DNA from: Gemmatimonas sp.
GTDB lineage: Bacteria > Gemmatimonadota > Gemmatimonadetes > Gemmatimonadales > Gemmatimonadaceae
Reading direction: 5' to 3'
Length of the DNA stretch: 53,480 bases
NCBI RefSeq assembly: GCF_021298855.1
Contig: NZ_JAJTHI010000014.1
Coordinates: forward strand, 1 to 53,480
The position numbers and the translations under genes were made by a program. Positions 26,480 through 35,274 of the stretch are shown here, one piece after another (positions within the stretch are counted from its first letter, which is position 1; each line of letters starts with the position of its first letter). Below the pieces are notes generated by a model. It ran no database searches, was not told the origin of the DNA, and saw nothing but the letters and a program-made list of their open reading frames with translations.

Positions 26480-28288
26480 ATGTCATTCCCCCGACTTTCA
26501 CGCATTGCGCTCGGTGCGTGCCTGCTCCCCGCATTCGCCGCGACCGCCTCGTCGCAGGGCGCGTCGCGGGTCAATCGCTTCGGCAATCCCGAGAAGCTCA
26601 AGCCAGCGCCCACCACGGCACAGATCACGCCGCGCGATCTGCAGATTCGCCTCTACCAGTTTGCCGACGATTCCATGATGGGGCGTCAGGTGGGGCGGGT
26701 GGGCAATCGCAAGGGCACCGACTTCATCGCCGCCGAACTCAAGCGACTCGGCCTCGTACCGGGCGGCGTGAACGGGACGTACTTCCAGAATCTGCCGTTC
26801 CATCTGCGCAAGTTCACGGAACACTCGCGCGTGACGGTCGACGGCAATCCGATGGCGTGGAACACCCATGTGGTGGCGGTGCCGGGGCTGCGGGCACCGC
26901 GCCCGGTGAACGATGCCGAGGTCGTGTTCGGTGGCACGCAGGGCGATACGACGTTGCAGATCCCCGCCAGCGCGGCGGTGGGCAAGTTCGTCGTGCTGCT
27001 GCCGCAGCCCGGCGGGCGTGGCGGGCAGGGGCAGGGGTTCGCGGTGCGACCGGGGTTCACGCCGCCCCCCTCCCGCTTCGCCGACGCGGCGGCGGTGGCC
27101 ATCGTCGATCTCGACAACCTCTCCCCCGCGCAGCGCGTGGCCATCAACGAGCCCACCGTCGCGCAGCAGGTTGCCCCGCCGCGTGGAGCCGCGCCGGCCG
27201 GTGCCGGCGCCGTCTCACCGGCGGATTCGCTCGCGCTGCTCCGGCGCGAGCTCTCGGCGGCGCAACCGCAGGGCACCTTCCGGCTCACCCGCGAGGGAGC
27301 GGCGCAACTGTTCAAGGGGCAGCCCGTCGAAGCGCTCGCCCCCGGTGCGCGCGGGGGCGTGGTCACGGCGTCACTCGACTTCGTGGAGTTGCCCACCGAC
27401 TGGGCGCGCAATGTCATCGGGATCATCCCCGGCAGCGATCCTGTACTCAAGGCGCAGTATGTCGCCATTGGCGCCCACAACGATCACGTGGGCTTCACCA
27501 CACCGGTCGACAAGGACTCCCTCAAGGCGTTCAACGATGCGCGCAATCGTCTGCTGCTCGCCAATGACATGAAGCCGCTGGGCCCCGAGCAGATGGCGCA
27601 GATCCGCGTGAACATGGACAGCATCCGCCGGGTGCATCCCACCCCTCGACTCGACTCCATCAACAACGGGGCCGACGACGACGGCTCGGGCTCCATGGGC
27701 GTGCTCGAGATTGCCGAAGCGGTCATGGCCATGGCCGTGAAGCCCAAGCGCTCCCTGATCTTCGTGTGGCACACCGGTGAGGAAGCCGGGCTGCTGGGCG
27801 CGGCGCACTTCACGCGCCACCCCACCGTGCCCATCGATTCCATCGTGGCCCAGCTCAACATCGACATGATCGGCCGTGGGCGCGCCGAGGACCTGCCGGG
27901 TGGCAGCGACGACTATGTGGCCGTTATCGGCTCGATGTTCGACTCGAAGGATCTGGGCGAGACCGTGGCGCGCGTGAACACCAGGCAGCCCCGGCCGCTC
28001 GCCCTCGATTACAAGATGGACGAGCCCATCGCCTGGGCCGGGTACAACAACATCTACGCGCGCAGCGATCACTTCCGCTACGCGCAGCAGGGCGTGCCCA
28101 TCGCCTTCTTCTTCACGGGGCTGCATGGGGACTACCACCAGCGCACCGACGAGCCGGAGTGGATCGACTACCCGCACTACGCGCGCATCACGAACTACAT
28201 TCGCGACATCGCCGTGGACGTGGCCAACGGTCCGCGCCCGCGCCTGAACGGCACGAAGCCCGCCAAGCCCAAGGTCATCGTGCCGTAG
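26480..28288 (+). CDS. Secreted M28-family zinc aminopeptidase with PA-like insert
   Basis: 602 aa. Signal peptide 1-25 ends ASSQ. Metal-site motifs are in order: GAHNDHVGF, NNGADDDGSGSMGVLEIAEA, HTGEEAGLLG, NIDMIGRG and GDYHQRTDE. Between about 130 and 320 is a region with a protease-associated (PA) domain feel and a proline- and alanine-rich linker. M28 enzymes remove N-terminal amino acids using two zinc ions. The ATG at 26480 has GGAG eight nt upstream; the frame continues to 26189 but that part runs across the divergent gene. It is convergent with the second S9 gene and ends at a large hairpin. Confidence 0.9.
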   Translation: MSFPRLSRIALGACLLPAFAATASSQGASRVNRFGNPEKLKPAPTTAQITPRDLQIRLYQFADDSMMGRQVGRVGNRKGTDFIAAELKRLGLVPGGVNGTYFQNLPFHLRKFTEHSRVTVDGNPMAWNTHVVAVPGLRAPRPVNDAEVVFGGTQGDTTLQIPASAAVGKFVVLLPQPGGRGGQGQGFAVRPGFTPPPSRFADAAAVAIVDLDNLSPAQRVAINEPTVAQQVAPPRGAAPAGAGAVSPADSLALLRRELSAAQPQGTFRLTREGAAQLFKGQPVEALAPGARGGVVTASLDFVELPTDWARNVIGIIPGSDPVLKAQYVAIGAHNDHVGFTTPVDKDSLKAFNDARNRLLLANDMKPLGPEQMAQIRVNMDSIRRVHPTPRLDSINNGADDDGSGSMGVLEIAEAVMAMAVKPKRSLIFVWHTGEEAGLLGAAHFTRHPTVPIDSIVAQLNIDMIGRGRAEDLPGGSDDYVAVIGSMFDSKDLGETVARVNTRQPRPLALDYKMDEPIAWAGYNNIYARSDHFRYAQQGVPIAFFFTGLHGDYHQRTDEPEWIDYPHYARITNYIRDIAVDVANGPRPRLNGTKPAKPKVIVP

Positions 28289-28306
28289 GGACACAACAGC
28301 ACGGAA

Positions 28307-28376
28307 GCAGGGGGCAGAAGACAGGGGGCAGGAAGCAGAACCGTCTGCTCCCTGCCCCCTGCTTACTGCCCCCTGC
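28307..28376. repeat. Large inverted repeat of GGGGGCAG units between convergent genes
   Basis: Left arm 28307-28339 and right arm 28344-28376 are 33 nt each, match at 29 positions and leave a 4-nt loop. Each arm is itself a direct repeat of a CAGGGGGCAG word. The structure begins 19 nt after the M28 stop and ends 27 nt before the S9 stop, so it can serve both genes as a terminator or RNA 3-prime end protector. CCACCTG is repeated just after it. Confidence 0.9.
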
Positions 28377-28403
28377 CACCTGCCACCTGCTCGCTTCGGC
28401 TCG

Positions 28404-31064
28404 CTACATCGCCTTCGGCGCCTTCGGCTGGTTGGCGTTCTTCACGTACTTGTCCAGCCACGCCACCCAGCGGGCCCACTGGTCGAGCACCGTCTCGCGC
28501 GCGATCGGGCCGTGGTCCTCGTACGGGTACATGTACAGCGACGTCGTCTTGCCGAGGCCCATGAGCGCGTGATACATGCGCACCGAGTTGATGGGGTCGG
28601 TGCCCACGTTCTGGTCCTCGGTGCTGTGGTACATGAGCAGCGCGCCGTTCAGCTGGTCGGCGTACAGGAAGGGTGACATCTCCAGGTACGTCTGCCGTCC
28701 CTGCCACAGGTCGCGCCGCTCGCTCTGGAAGCCGTTCGGGGTGAGCGTGCGGTTGTACGCGCCATCGCCGGCAATGCCGGCCTTGAAGAACGGCGTGTGC
28801 ACCATGGCATTCACGGTGCTGAACGCCCCGTAGCTGTGTCCGCCGAGGCCAAGGCGATGGCGGTCGATGATGGCGAGGGTGTCGAGCGCGTCGATGATGG
28901 CCGATAGATTATTGCGCAGATCCACGACGTAGTTGTCGTTCGGCAGTTGCCCTTCGCTGGCGAAGATGGGGGCGTCGGGTTCCACCACGGCGTACCCCTG
29001 TGTGACCAGGAAGGCGAGCGAGCGCGGCCCGTAGGTGGGAAAGCGGCGCTCGCGCGCGGCGTTCTGCGACGCGGCGCGGTCGTAGCCGGCCTGATTCTCG
29101 TACTCGTACGGATAGAACCAGAACATCGCCGGCAGGCGCGTGCCCTCCTTGTAGCCGGCCGGCAGCGTGACCTTCACGTTGAACTGGAAGCCATCGGCAC
29201 GGCGGGCGATCACCGTCTTCTTCACCGCCGCCGACAGCTCCGGCATAAGATCCACGTTGCTCGTGAGCGGCTTCGCGTCCTTGCTGGCCAGCGTCAGCAC
29301 GTACGACTGCGGTACCATGCTGGCGCTCTCGCGCTGAATCACGGCCTTGGAGAAGTCGTCATCGAGTGGCGCCGAGATGGTCTCCACGAGGCTCGCCTCG
29401 CTTTCGTACAGGCGCGCGATGCTGCCCGTCTTGATCTCGATCTTCTCCACCCACGTGTTCTGCACCGTGGCGCTGTCGGCGGCCGAGCCGATGCGGAAGA
29501 CGAACTTGCCATCGGTGGACACCACCACCACCGGTGCCCCCTTCCTGCCGGGGCGGGTGACGAGACCGTCGGCGTTGCGGCCGCCGAAGCCGCCACGCAC
29601 CTGCGTGGTGTCGGCGCCGCGCCGCGGCGTGACCACCGTGTACTTGGTGTTGTTCTCGGTGAGGAACACCGCCTGCTCGAACGTGCCCCCCGTGCCCTGT
29701 TCGGTCACGAAGAGAATGGTGCCGGCGTCATTGAAGCGCGTGGCCGTGATGCGGTTGGCGGTTTCGTAGAGCACCGCGGCGCTCGTCGAGTCGAACGGGG
29801 CCTTCCAATGCATGAGGCGGTCGTTGCGGCGCCCTGTCGCCGCGCTGTCGCCGCGGGCGGCCGGGGCACCGGCGGGCGCGTTGCCGGCGGCGCCGTTGCG
29901 ACGCGCCGCCACGGGCGCCACCTGCAGGTAGAGCAGCCCCGGCGCATTGGGGTGCCACTTGAGGTCGCGCTTGCTGGTGTCCACGGCCGTGCGGCCACGC
30001 GTCGCGGCATCACCAGGCTCCTCGCCGGTCCGCATGGCGCGCTTCGCCACTTCGCGCACCACCGCGCCGGTGGCATCGAGGACCACGTCACGCGTGCCGA
30101 ACTCGTTCACCTGCAGCACGTACGAGAAGGGCTTCTCCACGTACGTGACCTTGAAGTACTGCGCATCGGGGGAGGCGTCGATCCCGCGGATGTAGCCGGG
30201 CGCGCCGATCTTTCGCACCGCGCGGGTCTTCGTGTTCACCACGGCCAGCTGGCCGTTCATGTGATAGGCCAGCAGCTCCTTTTCGTACGGCGTCATGACG
30301 AGGTCGGCGTACGTGCGCGTCTTGAGCTTGGCGCCCTCGTTCACGCGGACCATGGGCCCGCTCGCGAGGACCGGCTCCTTGGGTTCGGGGCCGCGGCCGT
30401 CGGGCACGAGCACCGTGATCAGCGACTGGCCGTCGGCCGTCCATTCGGGCGCCGTGACCGCCGTCGCGAGCACCGTGCGCGGCGACGCGGCGCGCGCCTT
30501 GCCGGTGGCAGCATCAGCCACCCACAGCTGCGTCGCGTCGTCGTACAGGGCGAAGAAGGCAATCTCCTTGCCATCGGGCGACCACGTGGGTGCGGCCACG
30601 CGCGCGCCCGCGGGAGCGTTCACCGTGACCTTGCGGCCGGTGCTCCACTCGGTGACCTCGAAGCCCACGCTGCTGCGCATGGTGAGCGCCCGTTCGCGGT
30701 TGGCGAGGTGGTCCACCTGGAATCCGCCCAGGTTGTGGTGCGCCTTCCCCACGTACTTGAGCTGCGGTAGGCCGTCACTGAGCGGCCGCATGAAATACTG
30801 ACGGGCGCCGGGACTCGGGTTCGTGAAGCTCACGTTCCGGTCGCGAGGCGTCGTGACGAGCCTGGTGATCGCCTCGGGGGGCGTCACGTAGCCTTCGTCG
30901 GCGATCAGCTCGCCCTTGGCACCCGTGGCGCTTGCGGCGGGGCCGGCACTGTTGGTGGCGCCGCCGGTGTTCTGCGCGGCCAGCGGCCGGACGGCCGCAA
31001 ACGGGAGCGCCAGCAGGCCCGAGAGGGCGAGCAGGCGCAGGGACTCGATGGAGGGCTTCGGCAC
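28404..31064 (-). CDS. Secreted S9-family (S9C-like) peptidase
   Basis: 886 aa from the GTG at 31064, which has GAGG nine nt upstream and puts a signal peptide (ends PLAAQ, about residue 29) at the N-terminus. Residues 80-600 are a beta-propeller; a disordered alanine/glycine-rich insert is at about 395-425. The catalytic domain has Ser744 (GGHSYGAFS), Asp817 (STEDQNVG) and His851 (YEDHGP). This resembles plant-type glutamyl endopeptidases of the S9 group. The open frame runs to 32150 with no homology, so the longer start is rejected. It is divergent from the 162-aa gene; TTGGCG and TAAGCT about 20 nt apart at 31122-31093 on the minus strand are possible promoter boxes. Confidence 0.88.
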   Translation of the reverse strand: MPKPSIESLRLLALSGLLALPFAAVRPLAAQNTGGATNSAGPAASATGAKGELIADEGYVTPPEAITRLVTTPRDRNVSFTNPSPGARQYFMRPLSDGLPQLKYVGKAHHNLGGFQVDHLANRERALTMRSSVGFEVTEWSTGRKVTVNAPAGARVAAPTWSPDGKEIAFFALYDDATQLWVADAATGKARAASPRTVLATAVTAPEWTADGQSLITVLVPDGRGPEPKEPVLASGPMVRVNEGAKLKTRTYADLVMTPYEKELLAYHMNGQLAVVNTKTRAVRKIGAPGYIRGIDASPDAQYFKVTYVEKPFSYVLQVNEFGTRDVVLDATGAVVREVAKRAMRTGEEPGDAATRGRTAVDTSKRDLKWHPNAPGLLYLQVAPVAARRNGAAGNAPAGAPAARGDSAATGRRNDRLMHWKAPFDSTSAAVLYETANRITATRFNDAGTILFVTEQGTGGTFEQAVFLTENNTKYTVVTPRRGADTTQVRGGFGGRNADGLVTRPGRKGAPVVVVSTDGKFVFRIGSAADSATVQNTWVEKIEIKTGSIARLYESEASLVETISAPLDDDFSKAVIQRESASMVPQSYVLTLASKDAKPLTSNVDLMPELSAAVKKTVIARRADGFQFNVKVTLPAGYKEGTRLPAMFWFYPYEYENQAGYDRAASQNAARERRFPTYGPRSLAFLVTQGYAVVEPDAPIFASEGQLPNDNYVVDLRNNLSAIIDALDTLAIIDRHRLGLGGHSYGAFSTVNAMVHTPFFKAGIAGDGAYNRTLTPNGFQSERRDLWQGRQTYLEMSPFLYADQLNGALLMYHSTEDQNVGTDPINSVRMYHALMGLGKTTSLYMYPYEDHGPIARETVLDQWARWVAWLDKYVKNANQPKAPKAM

Positions 31065-31163
31065 GGCGTACGGCCTCGAAACGGAGGGGGACGGGGTGGG
31101 GCTGCCCACATAGCTTACAGCACTGTCCCGCGCTTGTCGCCAATTCCTGCAGGAGCATGTCGC

Positions 31164-31652
31164 ATGACCCAACCGGCCGGCACCCCGGAACCCGGCGCCT
31201 CCCCCGCCATCGGCGCCACCACCGAGAGTAACGGGGCACTTCCCGTGGAGACACCGCCCGCCTCCCCGGCGCTCAGGGAGCGGCTGGAGGTGGCGCGCAC
31301 CCTGCTGCTCAAGGTGCACCGTGCCCTGCTGGAAGCCGAACGGGTACGCTACGAGAAGGCACGCGGACGGATCGCCAACAACAGCGCCTTCCTCCAGTTG
31401 GTCATCAACGACCCGTGGTTCGACTGGCTGCGCCCCATGGCCCAGATGGTCCTGCTCATCGACGAGCGGGCCTCCGACCGGAAATCGCCACTGGGCGAAG
31501 AGGAGGGGCAGGCACTGCTCGACCGCGCCCGGGGACTGCTGCGGGCCGATCCGGAGGGGGACGCCTTCCAGCGACTCTACGCCGAAGCGCTGCAGCACTC
31601 CCCCAGCCTGGCCGTGCTGGCAAGGCAGGTTTCCACGCTGCTGGCCGGGTAG
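31164..31652 (+). CDS. Conserved-looking hypothetical protein (FLQLVINDPWFDWLRP type)
   Basis: 162 aa, soluble, no signal peptide. After a disordered proline-rich N-terminus (1-38) comes a helical domain: LLKVHRALLEAERVRYEKARG, then NNSAFLQLVINDPWFDWLRPMAQ and LLIDERA. I have seen the INDP-F-WLRPL pattern in many unnamed bacterial proteins but know no function. AGGAG eight nt before the ATG at 31164 makes the start clear. It is divergent from the S9 peptidase and not clearly tied to its neighbours. Confidence 0.7.
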   Translation: MTQPAGTPEPGASPAIGATTESNGALPVETPPASPALRERLEVARTLLLKVHRALLEAERVRYEKARGRIANNSAFLQLVINDPWFDWLRPMAQMVLLIDERASDRKSPLGEEEGQALLDRARGLLRADPEGDAFQRLYAEALQHSPSLAVLARQVSTLLAG

Positions 31653-31780
31653 CCGCCCGCCGCCAACAGCCATAATTCGCGCCCCGAACCCGGCACCCGA
31701 AGCTGATGAGGTACGGCCAGCGGGTTTGAGTGGCGGGTATTGGGTGCACCCGTTCCGGGGGCTCCGATTTCGGGGACGGG

Positions 31781-31813
31781 ACGGACCGGTGGTCTGGACC
31801 TTGGCCGGTCCGT
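31781..31813. promoter_or_regulatory. Inverted repeat before the S41 peptidase gene
   Basis: ACGGACCGG (31781-31789) pairs with CCGGTCCGT (31805-31813), perfect over 9 bp with a 15-nt spacer; with one bulged base the pairing extends by GGG/CCC. It ends 17 nt before the start codon. It could be an operator or a hairpin in the leader. Confidence 0.45.
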
Positions 31814-31829
31814 GCCCCATGCTACAGGT

Positions 31830-33017
31830 ATGCACCGCGCAGGGCACTCCCTGGCTGCGGGCGTGCTCGCGCTGCTGGCGACCGCGACCGTGGCAACCTC
31901 CTGCGTGCGCCCGCCGGCACCGTCCCCGCCTGGTCCGGCCCCGCACGTCGCGCCGCAGGGCGCCCCGTACGTCGCGCAGTTCGATTCGCTCTGGTCGCGC
32001 TTCGAGGCCGTGTATCCCTCGTTCGCGTACAAGCAGATCGACTGGCGCGCGCAGCGGGCGCGTTTCCGGCCACGTGCCGAACGCGCGCGCTCCCAGGATG
32101 AATTGGTCGCGGTGCTGCTGGCCATGCTCGCACCGCTGCGCGACCTGCACATCTGGCTCGTGGATCCGCGCGGGCAGGTGGTGCCGTCGTACAAGCCGTC
32201 ACGCGTGGTGAACTTCGACCAGCGACGCTGGACGCAGGCGCTGCGCGACGCCAACTACCTCGTGCGCGCCCCGGCGGTGGGTGATGGCATGGTGGGAGGC
32301 TATGCCTACTTTCATATCGGCACCTGGAAGGCGCCGCTCGACGATGACCTGCTGGAGAGCATGCTGCAGCGTGCGCGTGATGCGCAGGGACTCATCATCG
32401 ACGTGCGCACCAATGCGGGCGGCAGCGATGCGCTGGCGCTCGCCTTTGCCGGCCGATTCACGCGCAAAGCGTTTGCCGCGTCGTACGTGAGCATCAACAC
32501 CGACCCCCGTGTCACCGGGGTGGAGATGCCCCTCGCGCGCACCATTGCCCCCAAGGGCGGATGGCAATTCACGCGGCCCGTCGTGGTGATCAGCGGCCGC
32601 GGGGGATTCAGCGCCACCGAGAGCTTCGTGGCGGCCATGCGCACGCTGCCGCAGGTCACGGTCATTGGCGACACGACTGGCGGTGCCTCGGGCAACCCGG
32701 CCACGTACGCGCTGGGGAACGGCTGGCAGCACACCGTGCCGCGCTGGCTCGAGTACGGCCCGGACCGGCAACCCATCGAGTGGCGCGGCGTGGCCCCGCA
32801 TCTCGTCATTGCCTGGAACCCGTCCCACTACGACAGCACGCGCGACCCGCTCATCGATGCGGCCGTGGGACTCCTCGGCGAGCGCACCGGAGTCTACCGC
32901 ATTGCCCCGGCCCTTGGCGAACCGGCCACCGCGCGACAGCTGGAGGGGAACATCGACCGGCCGTCCGACGCGCGCGATCGCGTCCCGCCGCGCGACACGT
33001 TCGCGCCGCCACGCTGA
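31830..33017 (+). CDS. S41-family peptidase, probable lipoprotein
   Basis: 395 aa. The N-terminus has a signal sequence ending VATSC, giving lipid-modified Cys25. The helical N-domain of tail-specific peptidase relatives spans about 45-105 (SLWSRFEAVYPSFAYKQIDW). The catalytic S41 domain follows: GLIIDVRTNAGGSDALALAFAGRF (positions about 190-213), then the serine in GGFSATESF and VIGDTTGGASGNP. No PDZ domain is obvious. No Lys of the CtpA Ser/Lys dyad is seen at the usual place, as in several S41 branches that use a different base. The start is weakly supported: no clear Shine-Dalgarno. It lies 45 nt before the oxidoreductase gene. Confidence 0.8.
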   Translation: MHRAGHSLAAGVLALLATATVATSCVRPPAPSPPGPAPHVAPQGAPYVAQFDSLWSRFEAVYPSFAYKQIDWRAQRARFRPRAERARSQDELVAVLLAMLAPLRDLHIWLVDPRGQVVPSYKPSRVVNFDQRRWTQALRDANYLVRAPAVGDGMVGGYAYFHIGTWKAPLDDDLLESMLQRARDAQGLIIDVRTNAGGSDALALAFAGRFTRKAFAASYVSINTDPRVTGVEMPLARTIAPKGGWQFTRPVVVISGRGGFSATESFVAAMRTLPQVTVIGDTTGGASGNPATYALGNGWQHTVPRWLEYGPDRQPIEWRGVAPHLVIAWNPSHYDSTRDPLIDAAVGLLGERTGVYRIAPALGEPATARQLEGNIDRPSDARDRVPPRDTFAPPR

Positions 33018-33062
33018 GCGGCGCGGCCGTCCATGATTCACGAGGGGCGTCTGGAAGCGGCG

Positions 33063-34232
33063 ATGACCAACGTGCCCGTATGGGATGACGGCGCGTGGGT
33101 GCCGCTGCCATCCCTCCAGGGCAACGTGAGCGCCGACGCGTGCGTCATCGGCCTCGGGGGGTCGGGGCTGACGCTCATCGGTGAACTGCTGCGCCGCGAC
33201 GAGCGCGTCATTGGCCTCGACGCCACCGATGTGGGCGCTGGCGCCGCCGGCCGCAACGGTGGCTTCCTGCTGGCGGGCACCTACGACTTCTACCACGACG
33301 CCGTGGCCCGGCACGGCCACGAGCGGGCACGCGCCATCTACGGCGCCACGCTCACGGAAATGCAGCGGCTGGCCGCAGGGGCGCCTGGCACGGTGCGCTT
33401 CGTCGGGTCCAAGCGCATCGCCGCCACCTCGGCGGAGATCGAGGACTGCCGCGTGCAGTACGACGCGCTGCGAGCCGACGGTTGGCCCTGCGAGTGGTAC
33501 GAGGGGGCCGATGGGACGGGGCTCTTTCTCCCGACCGACGGCGCCTTCGATCCCCTCATGCGCTGTCGCGTGCTGGCCCGAGCCGCGCGCAATGACGGGG
33601 CCACGCTCTTCGCCCGCACGCCGGTCACCGCCATCCACGGGACCGCCGTGATCACGCCGCACGGGACCGTGCATGCGGGGCGTGTGTTCGTGGCGGTGGA
33701 TGGCCGACTCGAGCAGCTGGTACCGGAAGTGCGCGACCGCGTGCGCACGGCGCGCCTGCAGATGCTGGCCACGGCCCCTACCGCCGAGATCACCGTGCCG
33801 TGCCCCATGTACTACCGCGACGGGTTCGAGTACTGGCAGCAGTTGCCCGATGGGCGGATCGCGCTCGGTGGGTTTCGGGATAAAGGTGGCCCTGGTGAAT
33901 GGACCACTGATGCGACGCCATCAGCGGTCGTGCAGGCGCATCTCGAGCGCTTCCTGCGCGACACACTCGCGGTGCGGGCGCCCATCACGCATCGCTGGGC
34001 GGCGTCGGCCGGCTACACCTCCACCGGGCTCCCCGCCATTGAGCAGGTGCGCTCCAACGTCTGGGCGTTGGGAGGGTATTCCGGTACGGGAAATGTCATC
34101 GGTGCCCTCGCCGCCCGGGCGGTCGCCGCCGCCGCGATCGATGGGGACCTCACCCAGGTACGCCGGCTCCTTGGGGAGGCGTGGTCGCCGGAGGTGCCCG
34201 TGCCTGACGTCCGTCCCGTCGTGGCGCCATGA
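33063..34232 (+). CDS. FAD-dependent oxidoreductase of the DAO (glycine/D-amino-acid oxidase) family
   Basis: 389 aa. The FAD-binding Rossmann motif is ACVIGLGGSGLTLIGELL (about 27-44), followed by GLDATDVGAGAAGRNGGFL, the second flavin contact typical of DAO-family enzymes. WAASAGYTSTGLPAIEQV and GYSGTGNVIGALAARAV near the C-terminus close the flavin site. It should oxidise an amine or amino acid, but the substrate is open. I prefer 33063, where GGAAG lies six nt upstream, to the ATG at 33033. Cytoplasmic. It sits between the S41 gene and the ABC genes. Confidence 0.82.
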   Translation: MTNVPVWDDGAWVPLPSLQGNVSADACVIGLGGSGLTLIGELLRRDERVIGLDATDVGAGAAGRNGGFLLAGTYDFYHDAVARHGHERARAIYGATLTEMQRLAAGAPGTVRFVGSKRIAATSAEIEDCRVQYDALRADGWPCEWYEGADGTGLFLPTDGAFDPLMRCRVLARAARNDGATLFARTPVTAIHGTAVITPHGTVHAGRVFVAVDGRLEQLVPEVRDRVRTARLQMLATAPTAEITVPCPMYYRDGFEYWQQLPDGRIALGGFRDKGGPGEWTTDATPSAVVQAHLERFLRDTLAVRAPITHRWAASAGYTSTGLPAIEQVRSNVWALGGYSGTGNVIGALAARAVAAAAIDGDLTQVRRLLGEAWSPEVPVPDVRPVVAP

Positions 34233-34377
34233 TCGCTCCCCGTTCCCACGGGTGAGTCGCGCGAGGAATGGGCGGCGGCGCGTTTCGGTCCCACGCGGCG
34301 TGAAACCAGCGCACGGACGGACACGTAACGACCCGAAACCGTGTGCTACCCCCCCACCTAGCCAGGTACATCCGCGA

Positions 34378-35274
34378 ATGACACTGCGCATCGACGCCAT
34401 CGCCAAGACCTACCCCAACGGGGTCCGGGCGCTCCACAACATCTCGCTGACCATCCCCCCCGGCATGTTCGGGCTGCTGGGCCCGAATGGCGCCGGCAAG
34501 TCGTCACTCATGCGCACCATCGCCACGCTGCAGCCCCCCGACTCGGGGAGCATCCGGTTCCGGGATGTCGACGTGTTGCGTGAACCGGAGCGACTGCGGG
34601 CCCAGCTGGGTTACCTGCCGCAGGAGTTCGGGCTCTATCCCAACATGCCGGCCGAGGCCATCCTCGACCACTTCGCCACCCTCAAGGGGGTCGTGAACCC
34701 CGGAGAGCGCAAGGATCTGGTCGCGATGCTCCTGCAACAGGTCAATCTGTACGACGTCCGCAAGAAGAGCGTCGGCGGGTACTCGGGCGGCATGAAGCAA
34801 CGGCTGGGCATCGCCATCGCCCTCGCCGGCAGCCCCAAGCTGCTCATTGTGGACGAGCCCACGGCGGGGCTCGATCCCACGGAGCGCAATCGCTTTCTCA
34901 ACCTGCTGGCCGACATCGGGGAGGATGTCGTGGTCATTCTCTCCACCCACATCGTGGAGGATGTGCGCGAGCTCTGCTCGCAGATGGCCATCATCAACAA
35001 GGGACAGGTGGTGGTGCAGGGGGAGCCGGAACGGATCATCGACGAGGTGCGCGGACGCATCTGGCGCCGCACGGTTCCGCGAGCGCAGACGGAGGCCTAC
35101 CGGCAGCAGTATCAGGTCATTTCCACGCGCCTTGCCGCCGGCAACACCGTCCTGCACGTGTACGCCGAGACCAATCCCGGTGACGGCTTCGTGGCCGTGG
35201 AGCCCGATCTCGAGGACGTGTACTTCCACCGGCTGGCCGAAGCCGCCGGTGGCCGCGTGCCGGTGGAGGCCTGA
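34378..35274 (+). CDS. ABC transporter ATP-binding protein
   Basis: 298 aa. Walker A GPNGAGKS (35-42), signature YSGGMKQR (135-142), Walker B LLIVDEP ending at D159-E160, and the switch His191 in STHIVED are all intact. The C-terminal 90 residues are an accessory domain (RIWRRTVPRAQTEAYRQQY). It powers the permease-M1 fusion encoded next, with which it shares a TGATG stop-start. The frame is open back into the oxidoreductase gene, so the ATG at 34378 is chosen because homology begins there. TGCTAC at 34344-34349 may be part of its promoter. Confidence 0.92.
   Translation: MTLRIDAIAKTYPNGVRALHNISLTIPPGMFGLLGPNGAGKSSLMRTIATLQPPDSGSIRFRDVDVLREPERLRAQLGYLPQEFGLYPNMPAEAILDHFATLKGVVNPGERKDLVAMLLQQVNLYDVRKKSVGGYSGGMKQRLGIAIALAGSPKLLIVDEPTAGLDPTERNRFLNLLADIGEDVVVILSTHIVEDVRELCSQMAIINKGQVVVQGEPERIIDEVRGRIWRRTVPRAQTEAYRQQYQVISTRLAAGNTVLHVYAETNPGDGFVAVEPDLEDVYFHRLAEAAGGRVPVEA

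Noticed and set aside
31065-32150. N-terminal extension of the second S9 peptidase frame
   Set aside because: It runs across two plus-strand genes, shows no domain, and the signal peptide starts at the GTG at 31064.
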